Shown piece after piece: positions 25,665 to 38,700 of a stretch of DNA of 64,000 bases (position 1 is its first letter; each line of letters begins with the position of its first letter). Both the position numbers and the translations under genes were made by a program. The stretch is taken from positions 10,540,001-10,604,000 of the forward strand of contig JAMPIQ010000002.1 in assembly GCA_024699855.1 (NCBI GenBank), in the 5' to 3' direction. Source of the DNA: Aphelenchoides besseyi (Eukaryota > Nematoda > Chromadorea > Rhabditida > Aphelenchoididae). The notes beneath the pieces are model-generated. The model was not told where the DNA came from. It saw only the letters and a list, made by a program, of their open reading frames with translations, and did no database searches.

Positions 25665-27109
25665 AAAACAAAGAAATTAAAGAGTGTAAGATTGCGATAG
25701 TCGTTTGGAGAACGGCAATTGAACGACGTTTATACCGAAGTTGCGGCCACAAGTCTACTCTAAATGCTCTGTAATGAAAATGTCGTGTAGTTGACGTTCT
25801 TTATGAAAAGAGATTTATAGCCATAGAATAAGGAAGCATCTAAAGTTTTGACATAAAGAACACTCAATAACAGCTATTTTTGTATCGGTGTGAAAAACAG
25901 ACAACTTGAATCGCGCGGAAGTTCTGTTACCGCTCAATCAGCATGAATCTTATCAATGTGATATGATTTATCTTTTGCAACTGATTATTTATATCCGCTG
26001 TGCAGTTTCTTTCATTCTTGACTTCTTCTTTCCCCGACCTCGTCTACACCGCCAACTCTTTCACGTCCTTTTCTGCAACTCTTGGAAAGAGTGAGCAGGA
26101 TGCAATTGTCGTACCCACCTTGATTGCTATTTACGTTTTCTGGGTGGCAACAACTGGTATGTCTTTTCATTTTGGCATTGTTCATTATTTTTTAGTAAAA
26201 TTGGTGAAAAGACGTTACTCAGAGAGGCTGAGTAACGTTCTTGCCACCATCTCTTTTCGTACAACATTTGCAACGTTCGTTTTATCGAACGGGAGTGTTA
26301 GTTTTGGGTACGTTTGAAGGTAAGTCCCTTCATTTGTTTCGTGTGAGTGTAGTAGTTAACGGAGTAAATGTTGCAGCTATTAAAGCATCAAAACCTACAA
26401 AATGCAAGAAAGGGTGAAGACATTTTACATCGGTGGTTTTGTCGTAACGAAAATCAACCGCTCATTTCACACGACTCGTTCAGTTTCGTCGGTACATTTG
26501 AATGCTATTGAGCTCTTTCCGACTTTTATTTACAGTTCCGTCTATCTGCGTAACTGCCAATCGACGCACTTGACATGGACTCTACAACAGACGGGTGAAT
26601 GATCGACCTCGGCCGAGCACTCTCGCGTAAACTCAAATTTTGTACCGGTTGTCCCGTTGCCACTTAGTCAACAAAATACATTTTGCGAAAATCCGTATCA
26701 ACATTTTAAAAATGTAGATTTCCATTACGACACCCAAGAAGTCCACAAAACAGACCTCGTGAAGACAATCCGCAAACCTTCATTGTTCCAACGAGTGATA
26801 TCGTATGCAAGAAGGCCTTTCAACGTTTCTTCAAGAGCTGCTCCAGAAACTCATTTGTCTTGGTTCGGTTAGAGATCAAGCGCGTATTTCGCACTCTTTC
26901 TCGGGTTAAACTAAGGAAACTATATTGGTAAGACCAACGTTATTATTAGATCGAAGAGACTTCATATGGCCAATAAAACAATTAATTTAAAAGGACATCA
27001 GTAGTGTATAGTTGTAAAATAAAACTTGTTTATTTGTAACTAATTTGATTTAAAAATAACATAATACACGTATTGAAACTACCGGATGATGATAAAACAT
27101 CTGACTTTT
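25665..27109. other. No identifiable gene; open frames without family match
   Basis: Plus-strand open frames at 26000-26317, 26402-26602 and 26657-26872 are interrupted by good-looking splice sites (for example GTAAGT near 26320 and TTTACAG near 26534). AATAAA occurs at about 26971. These hints suggest an unrecognised plus-strand transcript, but no exon chain I tried gives a convincing protein. Confidence 0.35.
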
Positions 27110-29268
27110 TCAATGTCGAATAGCCGATGAACGTCGACGTCCCTGTATGGAGTTGGGGAACAAAATACGACGAAATGCTCTGCGAAACTCCAAGTTCAGG
27201 GCGGCATAAATAGCCGGATTCAGGCTTCAAGGATTGTTGTACGATTAATATAAAAACTGCGAACAAACCTCGAGTTTATGTAACCCAACCATACAAACGC
27301 CTGATGGACTTTCGGATGCAAATAACACGATTTGCAGAACGGAAGAATGACGTAAGCACAAAAGAAGGGCATCCAACAAAATGTGAACACAAAGATAATG
27401 ACAGCAATCGTCTTAGCAGCTCGTTTCTCTTTTGCTACACTAATTTTTTCTCGTTTACGAAGAACAGTTGTAGTCAATTGTTCACCAATAATCACTCCAT
27501 TAGTTCGACCGTTTTTGTTGACCTGAGGCATTGAATTGCTGGCCTGATGATCGGTATTCGTAAGCCGGACTTTGGGTGCGTGAGTGTTGTTCGTTTCATC
27601 CGAATGTTTGTTTTCACTACTCATGTCTCCGTTCTAAATGAACCCGTAAAGAGTGTATGTGAATTAAGCATACGGTCATTCCACTGCAGACATCAACAAG
27701 TGGTGCTCGTTCTGCAATCAACTTTCTCGAACCGCCCAATCCACCGGTTGAGTTCGCTTTGGTTGTCACACTCGTCGTTCGTGGATCTCTTGCTTGTTGG
27801 GTTATGCGAAGAAGAGCACTACGACCTAAGATTTTAAAGTTAATTGCAAATACAAATGGAAATGACATACCACGATTTGTTCGTACTCGTTGTCGAGCTG
27901 AGAAAAAGATCTTCATGTAAACAATAACCATGACAACTAATGGTACAAAAAAAGATCCACTTGCTGAATAGACAACGAACGCTTTCTCCGTTGTGAGCTC
28001 GCAATGATCCCGCAGTTTTTGCGAAGACCAATCGTTCCAACCGATGAGTGGAGGAACGCTGATACAACCGCTAACGATCCAAACCAATAGAATGATCAGG
28101 CAGACGAAGCGCGGTGTTCGTCGTTGAGCATAATTTATCGGATCATGAATTGCACAGTATCGATCGATAGCAATGGCACAAAGATTGAGAATCGACGAAG
28201 TACAAAGGAGAATATCGAAGGTCGTGAAAAGTTGACACACCCAAACGCCTAACAGCCAACGGCCATCTGAACATCAAATCGTTTGCAAATTGTATACTCA
28301 CGAAGGTCAACTCACTGGCTAGGAATTTGACCACATGAAGAGGCATCACAATCACAGCAACAGCCAAGTCACTTGCTGCAAGAGAAACCAGAAAATAGTT
28401 TTGAACTTTTTTTAATGGTCGATATGTGAAAACGGCGATCACGACCATCGTATTTCCAACTACGGTCATTGCAATGATCAACTGAAAGTAATCGTTTCAT
28501 TTCTGAAGTAGTGTCTTTGTTTTTCGAGGCTAAAGACATACACGTCTCATGAATTTTATTGAAATTTCAGTGGAACGTGCGAAAAGTTGGCTTCATTACG
28601 CGTAAGTATCTTTCAATTCGCATGGTTTGTTTTGTCGAATATACGATTTGGCTGCAGGCGGTTCACAAGTTTCTGGACGTTTGCATATCGTGCGCAAACA
28701 ATTGGCACGAAATGAACTCGACTGTGATACATTAGTCTCGACTAAACGACCATACGCCTTTTATTTAGCAATTCAAAGATTCGTTTTTGGCCTTTTGTTC
28801 AAAAACATTGAAAAGATAACGCGTGTCTTAGGCTTCTGAATATCAACAATCGCAAAATACATTTTTGGCGAACCAAAAGCACAAGGGAAATAGATAACAA
28901 AACTGTACTCCCACATTTTCTTGTTGAACATCGTAAACGTCATTTCCAAAACATTGTCTACGAATTAAACAACCAAGACATACCAAGTAGGTGATTGTGC
29001 CGAGAACGAGTTCGAACACAGGCATTCGCTCTTCTTTTTCGACTTGAGCGACATTATAGTCAGAAGGAACATTTCGATCAGGTAGCGTCCAAATGTTGCC
29101 ATTAATCGCAAATAAATTGGTTGAATTTGTCGATGAAGTCGACTCATTTGCAGCCGCATTGAACAGCTGTTGATTCACAGACAATATCGCTCCCAAAACC
29201 ATAACAAGCCGTCGAACAAATGAGCCGACTATGTTTGAAATCGTGGACCGTGTACCTCTCGTATACAT
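27110..29268 (-). CDS. Octopamine/tyramine-type amine GPCR
   Basis: A seven-helix receptor for a biogenic amine. The first exon (ATG 29268) has N-glycosylation sequons (NES, NST) and the start of TM1. It joins TTG|TTG across an intron of about 500 nt to give IAMTVVGNTMVVIAVFTYRP. TM3 has the amine-binding Asp in TTFDILLCTSSILN, then AIDRYCAIHDPINYAQRRTP. The stretch CISVPPLIGWNDWSSQ and YSASGSFFVPLVVMVIVY follow the insect Oct/Tyr and C. elegans TYRA-2/SER-2 pattern closely. The third intracellular loop is long and polar; TM6 is FVFTFCWMPFFCAYVILPFC, and TM7 is LGYINS|SLNPAIY, split by an intron near 27200-27250. A short tail ends at TGA 27110-27112. The octopamine versus tyramine preference cannot be read from sequence alone. 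Confidence 0.9.
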
Positions 29269-32200
29269 TACTATCGATTACACGGCTTTAGGTTGACGTT
29301 TTCTTAATGAACATTATCATTTAAAAACAATCGTCGTAGCACCAATTAACAACAAACGTCCGAAGTATCAAACCTGAAAATAACGTTCTTAAGAAATTTA
29401 TTGTAAACACCTTAATGAGTAATGTGAACATCCGAACACGTAAGCACATATTTCAGGGTGGAATAAAGAAAACAAAGAAGCACACTTAGTGAGCGGATAC
29501 TCTCGAAATGCGCGGTTTATGAATCATTAAAAAATAGGCGTTGGAGCGAACTTGTCTTCAAACGTTGCGAAACAACAGTTGATTTCTAGCGCGAACTAAC
29601 TTCACAAAAGAATGGCTATAATCACTTTACGTAAATACTGTAGATGAAACAATCACTGCGACAAGATTGCAGACGACAACGTGATGATGACATAGAAAAA
29701 CAGCAGTAGAGCGCAATGTTTGTAGCATCCGGTAAAAAAGCTTTCAACTCACGAATGTCAATGGAAGAAACGCGGGATTCAATCTGACTTCTGGGCGCGG
29801 CACCGCATCCTTTTGGACGAAAACTGACTGACGAATATAATAAGAAGGAACTTGTCGCTCACGCTTCTTATGGACGAGAGCGCAGTAAAAGTGGTAGCAA
29901 TAAAGTCGACAGTAGAAGAAGTTCGAAGCAAATAGAGAAGCGAGTTTCTCTTCGTGGATATTCGTGATCGACAGTCAGACACGCGATTTTCCGGAAATTT
30001 AGCCGAAAACGTGCAACCTCGAGATTTATGGTCTGTCAATTCGGGTGTACACGAAGGACATTCTGAGATTAAATTGAAGTGTGCAACAACGGCGACTTTA
30101 GCGGAAATTCTTCAACGTAAAGTTGTGGTTCAAAGGGCAAACCGTTCTGACTGTCATGCTTCAAATGCCACTCAACAGTCGCAGCATAATGAAGGAAGAC
30201 GTCTTCCGCACCGTACACAGGAATTCTGTTGCGCCTACGTGCTCTCGGTCGGTTATGTTCGTTAAGGCACCGCCTTCTGACGTTTGTTGTCGTAAATGAA
30301 GCAAAAGACAGACGGTTACGGCAAATCTACTGCTCCTTCTAGCAGATTGTTAATGTGTTCAACTGTCCGCAAAACCGTACATTCGGTCAGGAGTTTGACG
30401 CTAGCGTGGGAAGCAACTCGAAGCGCCGTACGAAACGTGTGCCTGCGGCGATGGGAGGGAAGAATGCCCGTTAGTTGGAAGCTTATTTAGTGGTCAGAAA
30501 AAGAATCTGCGTGTTTCGTTGCAGAACTTTTTTACCGCACACAAATTTGGTGAGAATTGAGCGACCGGAAGATATCAAGTGAGGGAGTGGATGTTTGGAC
30601 TCGAAGGAATAATTCGGACGTAGAAGTGTTTCGATAGCGAGAGTTGGTAATCTCAACGGCATTGTTGTTTCCCGAGGTTTTGCTCAAAGACTGACGTTGT
30701 TCTGTTTATTGACTCGTTTTTGTTTCTTTGGTCTTCAAACCGTCGAAATCGATGATGAATCAAATTAACGGAAATGCGGAGGTGTATCGAATAAAAAGTT
30801 TCATTTGGAGAAATCTCAAGCAAAATGGAAGTCATTCACATTAGTCCAATAGAAATTGAAGCGTAAGCAGTTCGAAGAAATGCACGAAAGCGGATTGAAG
30901 ATCTCGACGTCTTCCGATCCATCCACATGATTCATAAGCCGAATTAAACGCAGACAAAATACTCTTGGCAGAGATTGTTGATAATAAGCCAAGGTTTCAA
31001 AGACAATTTTCACTTAAATTTTGCTTTAAACCTTCAAAAACAAGTAACCAAGGACTACCGTAAAAGACAGAAAATGCCCTCGAAAAAGTGTTTGAACAAA
31101 AAACTCATTATAAAAAAAAGTTCATAGTGCAGATTAACCGTCGATGAACTTTGCGCCTGTTGAACGCCGACGCACCTTCGAGTTCAATAGCAAAGTGGTC
31201 GTAGAGCTCATCATTAGAGAATTAGAAGCGAATTGTCAAAACTAGCATAATTAAAAAATGACAACGTAGAAGACCGAACGTGAAATGAATGGCGAATGTC
31301 AACACTTTGGGGGTGGTGCCCTCCTGAGTTCCGTATTTAACTCCGGGACCTCTTATTGGACATCTCAACCTTTGGAATTGTGACCTTCGGTTGAATGGAA
31401 ATTTTGAATTCATCGCAACAAACACGCCAATCATCTTTTCGTTTACATAGAAATCGAAGACATGAATAAACGCCGTAGTTGAAATCACGTCACAAATCTG
31501 TCGAACCAAACCGCCTCCTCTCGATTAGTTGCTATTAAGAGACGATAAACAAATAAGCAGTAAAGAAAGCGAATTCAAATGACATACCATTCAATTGTAC
31601 ACTATAAACTTGCGAATACGACAAAAACTCTCGGCTTTTATGGTAAGTTGTTTTGACACTACGGTTCGAACGGCACGATCTTTGACATCACATGTTTGGT
31701 TTAACAATTTATTCAAAGACAAAGCTTGTGGACCGGCCTGTCAGAGCTTAGCCTCGTTTTTGTGCCTCGTAAATTTTCTATGATTCGCGCCGACTTGCAT
31801 TGATTATAAGCGTCCGTTTTAGAAATCTTCGAGTCCGCGCGTATCACCAACGTTCTGCTGCCGGAAACGGGCGGCTATTTCGCCAACTTGTTCTCCCCAA
31901 CAACGTTTAAATTTCAAGTCGGGAAGTCGCGTTTCGACTTCTAATTGACTTCGTTAAATTGTTATTTGGCAAAGTCGCTTCTCGAAATTGCGATAACGGA
32001 ATTCGAGAATACAACCGGCGTCTAATGTCTGAGGATCAAACGGCAACCCACGACCGGTCAATGTTTCGCCCTCGAGAAGACGTAATTGGCAAATTATTGT
32101 GTTCGTGAGATGTTCGAAGAAACTATGAGGTCGTAAACGAAAAGTTTTGCAGAACGACGACAATTAGTTTCAATCACAATTGGCAACAGAGATTTTTACT

Positions 32201-32651
32201 GTACGAGTATGAAGGCCCACTATTACAAAGATCGAATAAAAGAGATGTTTGATCGCAGAACATTGGGCGGTTGCAACATTAAAGTAGTGATTATGTTCGC
32301 GGAAGACTTGCTAATCCACATAATTGTTAGTCGAGCAAGAATGTTGGCCAAATGTCATTTATTTACATGTCGAGTCCCAAACAAACACAAAGATTTGTAA
32401 AGAAGCTGAAAATGAAAGTTTGAAAACGTAAATGGAAATGGGTTTTGTTTACGAAACAAACATTAATGAGAGACAATGTCAGTTGTGAACAAGTGCCTGA
32501 AAACGTTTATTTTTTGCCAACGGACATGTTGTTCAGATTGTTTATTGCCTGTTTCATTTGCTGTCGCCCTTACGGTACACTTCCAACGAACACAACGAAA
32601 CTGCAAAGACGTCTGATGTTTTAGCGTGAAATTTCTATTTGAATCGAAGAA
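29269..32651. other. 3.4 kb without a recognised gene
   Basis: Open frames here are short, overlap on both strands and match nothing I know. No tRNA, repeat array or transposase was seen. The stretch lies between the divergent promoters of the amine receptor (to the left) and the first alternative exon of the TWK channel (to the right), so it probably holds regulatory sequence for both. Confidence 0.4.
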
Positions 32652-32775
32652 ATGTCTGTTTTTGTACCTCAAAGTGCTGTGAATGAAATCGACGTCGAAC
32701 ATCGAAAGAGGAGTGTGGCTCGTCGCAAAGCTTCGATGTTGGTCAAATTTCGAGGAGATGAACATCAGTTTCCAG
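32652..32775 (+). other. twk: TWK alternative first exon a
   Basis: ATG 32652 (MSVFVPQSAVNEID) runs open to ..DEHQFPG and a donor GTAGGC in phase 1. It can splice directly to the common exon at 38327. It could also be joined in frame to exon b through the acceptor TTTCAG just before 33014, so a and b may be one two-exon N-terminus. Confidence 0.5.
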
Positions 32776-35700
32776 GTAGGCAACTGGACTGTGAATATGT
32801 TCGAGTTCATTGCTCAAAAAGGTTCGTAGATGACCAACGTCTTTCCTATTTATAGTCTCACAGATTTCGATATGAAAAAGAGACGTTTATTGCATTAGTC
32901 GTTTAAATGGACGTCTCCATTTCACGACCGATTCACACGCTTATATCTTGGTTAATATCACTTGTGATAAGGCCAAAATTATTCGTTGAAATGTGTTTTA
33001 AAAGTGAATTTCAGAGAGAATGATTCAGTCGTTGTCTTCGAATTTGATGGCTGATCAGCGATGGCAATCAGCATCCTTGTCTTCGACGCGTAAAATAAGT
33101 TCTTTCACGATGAACGACAGTTTGACATTCCTGCAACCACAGTCGCCTGCCACTATTTCAGTTTATAGTTACAATCCCTATGCACAGAAAACGGAATGGA
33201 TTGTGCCTAAAGCTCAACAGTTTTTAATTCCGCCCATTACTTGTGCCGAATGGAACGGTAAGTAACCATTTGTCCAAATCTTCTTATAAATGCCTTTCTA
33301 TCCTTGTCTTTATGCCCGACGCTTATGCTGTTGTGAGCTTTTGACGTGTTCAAAAAGCGGTAAATTATTGGCCTTTAATCCCCAGCTCCAAAGTTCGTTT
33401 ACATGGACTTTTACATTTAATCTAACGAGCACGCAGTTACTAAATTCTGTTCTTTAATATTTCGAAAATGGGCCAACTATCGTCTCCGATTATTTCGCCC
33501 GATTCTCGATCACGACTGATGAGTCGATCTTCAAGACCATTCTCTGTTTCTTTCGTCGAAATGATACCCACACGTACACCGCCGCCAATACCGGACGATC
33601 AAAACTCAACGGTATTTACTTTGCCTATTCATGATGTTTTCAATCTTCTCGTTATGCCGTCTTTTCGAGCCAAGAACCGCAAACACTTTCAACGTAACAG
33701 CGCAATGGCCGCGTTGAGTCTCGCTTTATTTCGAGCCCATTTGCCGAAAGGTAAGTATTCATCATGGCACACGCGAAATGATTAAATGCACGCAACGACA
33801 AGATTGACATCGACGTACAATGCATACTCCCCATTGATTGATGATCGAAACACGTTCAAAATGTCGATTCCTACGAAAATGAATTTGAAAACAGACAACG
33901 TCCAAATTTCACACTCTTCCCAAACCGTTTAAGTTGGACGAGTTAATGTCACGATCGAAATTGTAATCGGATATCGATCGTCGAAAGAGTGGCATGAAAA
34001 GTTGTTCTCTTATTCGACCGTCTCATTGACATGTGAACATCGTTTGACGTTTTCGTTTTCTAGTTACTTTTAAACCATTTACCATTAATGGTCCACAGCT
34101 TGTTGTATTCTTTTAGAAATTAGTTGCAAGAATCAGTGGACTTGTTTTTGGGATGAAGTTTAAAGAAAAATTGTAGCCGAACGAAAGTAATGGCTTATGA
34201 ACGGAAAGCATAGGCTGCACCCAGAGCGCATTTCATTTTGGAAAATAACCGGGTTGGCCATTTTGTTTTTTTAACATCAAGGTTCAATCTGAGACCGATA
34301 AAACAACGATAGTTTTCGTAATTTCATCTCACAAAAATAACTTCACCGTCGACATGTAGGTGGCTATTTGACCTTTCGTATCGTATACCCGAATTGGCGT
34401 GATGCCCGCAAATTTCAAGTTGAAATGTTTGTTTAGATTCCACTGAGATTTAAGTGTTTGCACCGAAATCTAATTAAGTTCGTAGTTAACTAAAATCATC
34501 GGGCATCGATGCTTTTAATTTCACTTCAACATCCAATTTCCTCACACTCGCGCACGTGTTGCTTAAAAACTTGGAAACCGTTGCTCGTCGTTTCTTCGAT
34601 TAAACACATTTATGTTTTATGCCGCCAAAAAGAGCATGTTCCTCAGACGGTTTTGGAACGAATGGAATCGGGAGAATACGGAAGTGAGGGGAAGAGCACA
34701 AAGTGCCGCTCCAGTACTTCGTCGTGCAAGTCTGGACCTTCGAATAAGCACAGTACACAACAGCGGATCGATCAAAAGCTCTCCACCGGCCATTCGTGAT
34801 GGTGAGTGACTTAAATTTGAAATCACGAACTAAACAAGATACTTTCTCTTGCAAGAACACACGTGATTACGCATAATTCCGCTTCTCGGAACTAGGAAGC
34901 TCGTAGTTGAAACAAACGAATTAAACGTAGCGAACTATTCCCAAATGCGCGATTGGAATTCATTGTTATTCGTCCAAAATCAGAATTCGTTGGACTTTTT
35001 TTAGCCACGGTCTTCTTTTTCTTATCGTTGATTTCTGGAGTTGGCGGCACTCGAAAAGAAGGGTCACTCTTACGAGCCGCTTACTCAGTTTGAAAGTACG
35101 ATGTGACTTTTAACTCGCTGTCATGTTGTTTTGATGTAAATCGCCGTTATTTCTTCGTTTGCTTTGCATCCGCTGAAGCGACGAACTTCGACAATTTGAA
35201 CGACAATCACGTTTAATCGAGTTCTGATTACAAGTTGATGGGTCGCGACTTAAGGTTTTAAAATCAATTATGTCGAGTTGTTCACAATTGAAGCGTGGGT
35301 TATTGCCGATGAGACGTTCGCTTTTACTGTTGAATTTGCGTACGCAACGGTGGTGAAACGAAAATTAAAAGCGAAATGTTTTTGACGCAACAACCATGAA
35401 GTAATATCGGTCCACTGTTCTTCACGCAACAGTTTTCCGGCCTTTGCATCGACCGTCATTCTCTGCATCATTGATGTCCTACTGTGAACAAAAACTTTCC
35501 ATCAGAACAATTTGACCTCTGGCACCTCTAAATGTCTTCTTTTCGGCTTCTTACTCGTCGTCTTCTCTCTTCTAACAGTAAAAAAGTGCAGAAAACATGA
35601 GGAGTTTCTGCATTAGAAGTTTTTTCAAGACCTCAAATTGCTGACCAGAGATTCAATTGCTATATCATTTACTCAGGAACTTGCTCTTTATCACATGTTA

Positions 35701-38700
35701 GTCCAAGCAAAATTATAAGGTCTCTATGAACATCTGACATTGATCATTGGTCCATTGATTGCGTAGTGAAATGTTCTATAGATTTTACAGTCGCAAGCGG
35801 AAGCAGGCGGTGGCCAAACGGTCGATGATGATTTACTCACAAGCATTTCTGCGTGATCAATTCAATCCCGCTGTTGCGTTGTTTGGAGCAACAGCAGGAA
35901 TCGTGAAGGCCGGTATTCCTGTTCCAACGGATGCGATTCGCAAAAATGCACTAAGTAAGTTCTTTCATGTTTTTATTGTTGTTTAATGGTTGTATGTCAA
36001 CCTTACTTCCCGTTCACTCATATGCTGACGATCATTATGATTGACATAATGTGAGTGGTCAACCATTTATTCGCGATTAGTTATGGTTTCTAATTAGCAT
36101 GCTGAACTAGCAATGCGGAAAGTGCATCATTCGAAAACTTTGCACAACCGAAGACCGCGCGCTCTGCAGTGACTTCTGACCGTCCATTTTCATGATGAAT
36201 TGGCACGTCGTTGTAGATAACAAGACCATAAAACGCGACAAGTGCAATATGCTCGAGTCCAGAGCAAAAGAATTGGTGCGCAGTTAGAAGATTCATTGTT
36301 TCCACGTGTAGTTAACTCGGACTTCAACTTTGTATATGATTCGCTTTTTTGTTAGCACAAGAGAAAGAGGGCAAAAGTGGAAGTTGTCGCTTTTGGTCGT
36401 TTCATCGAGAAGCTCAAAGTGACAGAAAACTTGAGAATTCATTAAACATCTCGTCGCTTACCTGTTGACTGAGAATTCAGAGCTCCACGACAAACTTTTT
36501 TCAAAGGCAGCGTATCGATAGTGTGTAAAATTCTTTTCATTTGATTTTTCTTGAATTGGATTCATCGATCCAAATCATAATCATGTTTCACACATCGACA
36601 GTTAGTATTCTTCATTTGCCAACTCAACATTATTTTTCCCGTCATCGTCAACGTTCAACAGCGCCATTTCGACCGCCATTAGCGCTTTCGAAGATACCAC
36701 TTATCGACGGTCAGAGTGTTAGTTCGGCAGACGATTCGTGTAATCAAATTGATGTCACGGGGTTGTTCACATTGTACGAAGGTAAGAATAAAAGAAAACT
36801 GTATCTTCCGGCTTTCTACCACAATTGTCCAAACATTATCTTATACTCTTGATTGTAATTTGTGACGGGAACAGTCATAATTCGTCGAACTGTCCCATTC
36901 AATCGCTCTCCTATTTGATTTCATTTTGTAAAATACACGTTAACCATGTGTTGATCTGTTTGGGCAGAGATTATGTGAACCTGTTGATTGTGTTTGTATG
37001 TTCGGATGTCAACAGCTAATCTCGTCCGCCCTCGCTGTCCGTTTCTTAAGTTTTGCTTTTCACTCATCTAAACAAATTCCGGTGGAAAAAGAGAAGACGG
37101 CCGATGAAACGGCGACTTTGTTCCGGGAGCTAAATCTGCTCGTTTATCCGACCAACGCCAAGATCTTCGTTTATCCGGAAGGCGCGAAGCGGTTGTTGTA
37201 CTTGTTCTCGACGGCTCGATTCCGGCCTGCCCTTCAGCCTTTTTGGAGTCTTGCAAAAAACCAAAGCTAAACATCGGAATCCGCGCTGACACCCTGTGGC
37301 TTCTGACGTTAGTGGCAGACGAGGGTACGACGACCCGACGCATTCTGACAGTCCGTTTTTTCGTAACCGTCGTTTTTCGCACAAATTCGCTGGTCATATA
37401 CATGTCACAAGCTCCAATCGTTGTTGCCATCGCCGATCATAACCGTTGGCTTATCATGCAATAACTACACCAATGAACGACAATCTATCAATCGCTATTT
37501 ACGCGTTCTCAACTCCACGAACTTTACCGTCATCTATAGAAGACTTTTTTTCGCTACAATATAGAGATCTCAAGTTATTGCGCATGAGATCGACATTTCC
37601 AAGAGAATTTACTTGTGCTTTTGATTTATTTGAGTAGCTGAGCAGCTTCCGAGAATCAATCATGTTTTTCTATTCGCCAAAAGAGAAATCGAATATTGTT
37701 CGTCGACCCACTCAACATCAGGTATCGCATTGTAACAACAACTTTCTACGTTCTTTTCACAGGGCGGACCACTCGAACATCAACGAATTGCCGATGTGGT
37801 TTTACAGCAACGACAACACTCCGGTATTGGCGGAGTTCAATCCGAATTCGGCGGTCCATCATCAATACGACGCTCGATCATTGATCTAAGACGTCGATCA
37901 CGACCAATTTCCGAAGAAGTAGCTGAAGAATTGTACGCTCTCGGTGCCGCATCGGCCGTTCTTGCAGCATCGGATCAACCGCCACGAGTTTCCTTGGACT
38001 TGGATCTGAATGATCCGCTCAACAACAATGTATTACCGACATCGCATCTTTTTCATTCTTTTCATACCGATGCAAGTACTTTGTCACCTGTCGATTCGGT
38101 TTACTCGTTTATCGATTCTCGTCGTCATAGTCGTGCTCCACGCGCTGTAATTCTTCGTCGACCCACGATTACCATCCAAGAAGATGGTCGTGTACTCATA
38201 GGTAGACGACATTTGCGCATTGCAATCAACAGCAACATAAAAGCCTTTTGCATAACAAAATAGCGTCCTTGTATTTCAATTGATCTTCTTATGACTTTCT
38301 TTTCAATTATATCCTTCATGTTGTAGATCATGTTACCGCACGATGGGACGGAATTCCGCTCACATCACAGGGCGGAATGTTGGATGGAGAAGATGGTGCA
38401 ACCGCCTTAACAGACGCGCTCAAAGAAGACGTAGAGAAAGAACCGCCCTTAAGTTGCCCACAACAAGTCGTAAAGGTCAGTCTTCGACTAACAGTCATGT
38501 CAATCGTATGAAAACACATGCAATCAAGTTCTCACATTTCCTTGTGCTGATGTGCATTTCGTTCAAAATTCTGACATTTTCTTTGTCTTATTACTGAGAA
38601 GAATGTGAATTATGATTGACTTCGCAAAATAGTCAAAATAACCACTCCGTGGGGAACAATTTGTTTACTTTTGATAACCAGAATCGGACTTCTGAAATCA

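Noticed and set aside
29954..30490. Open frames in the gap left of the TWK gene
   Set aside because: Short, basic, without splice support or similarity to known proteins.
36998..37430. Overlapping frames between TWK exons f and g on both strands
   Set aside because: GC-rich, but no donor in the required phase follows them, so they are not counted as another alternative first exon.
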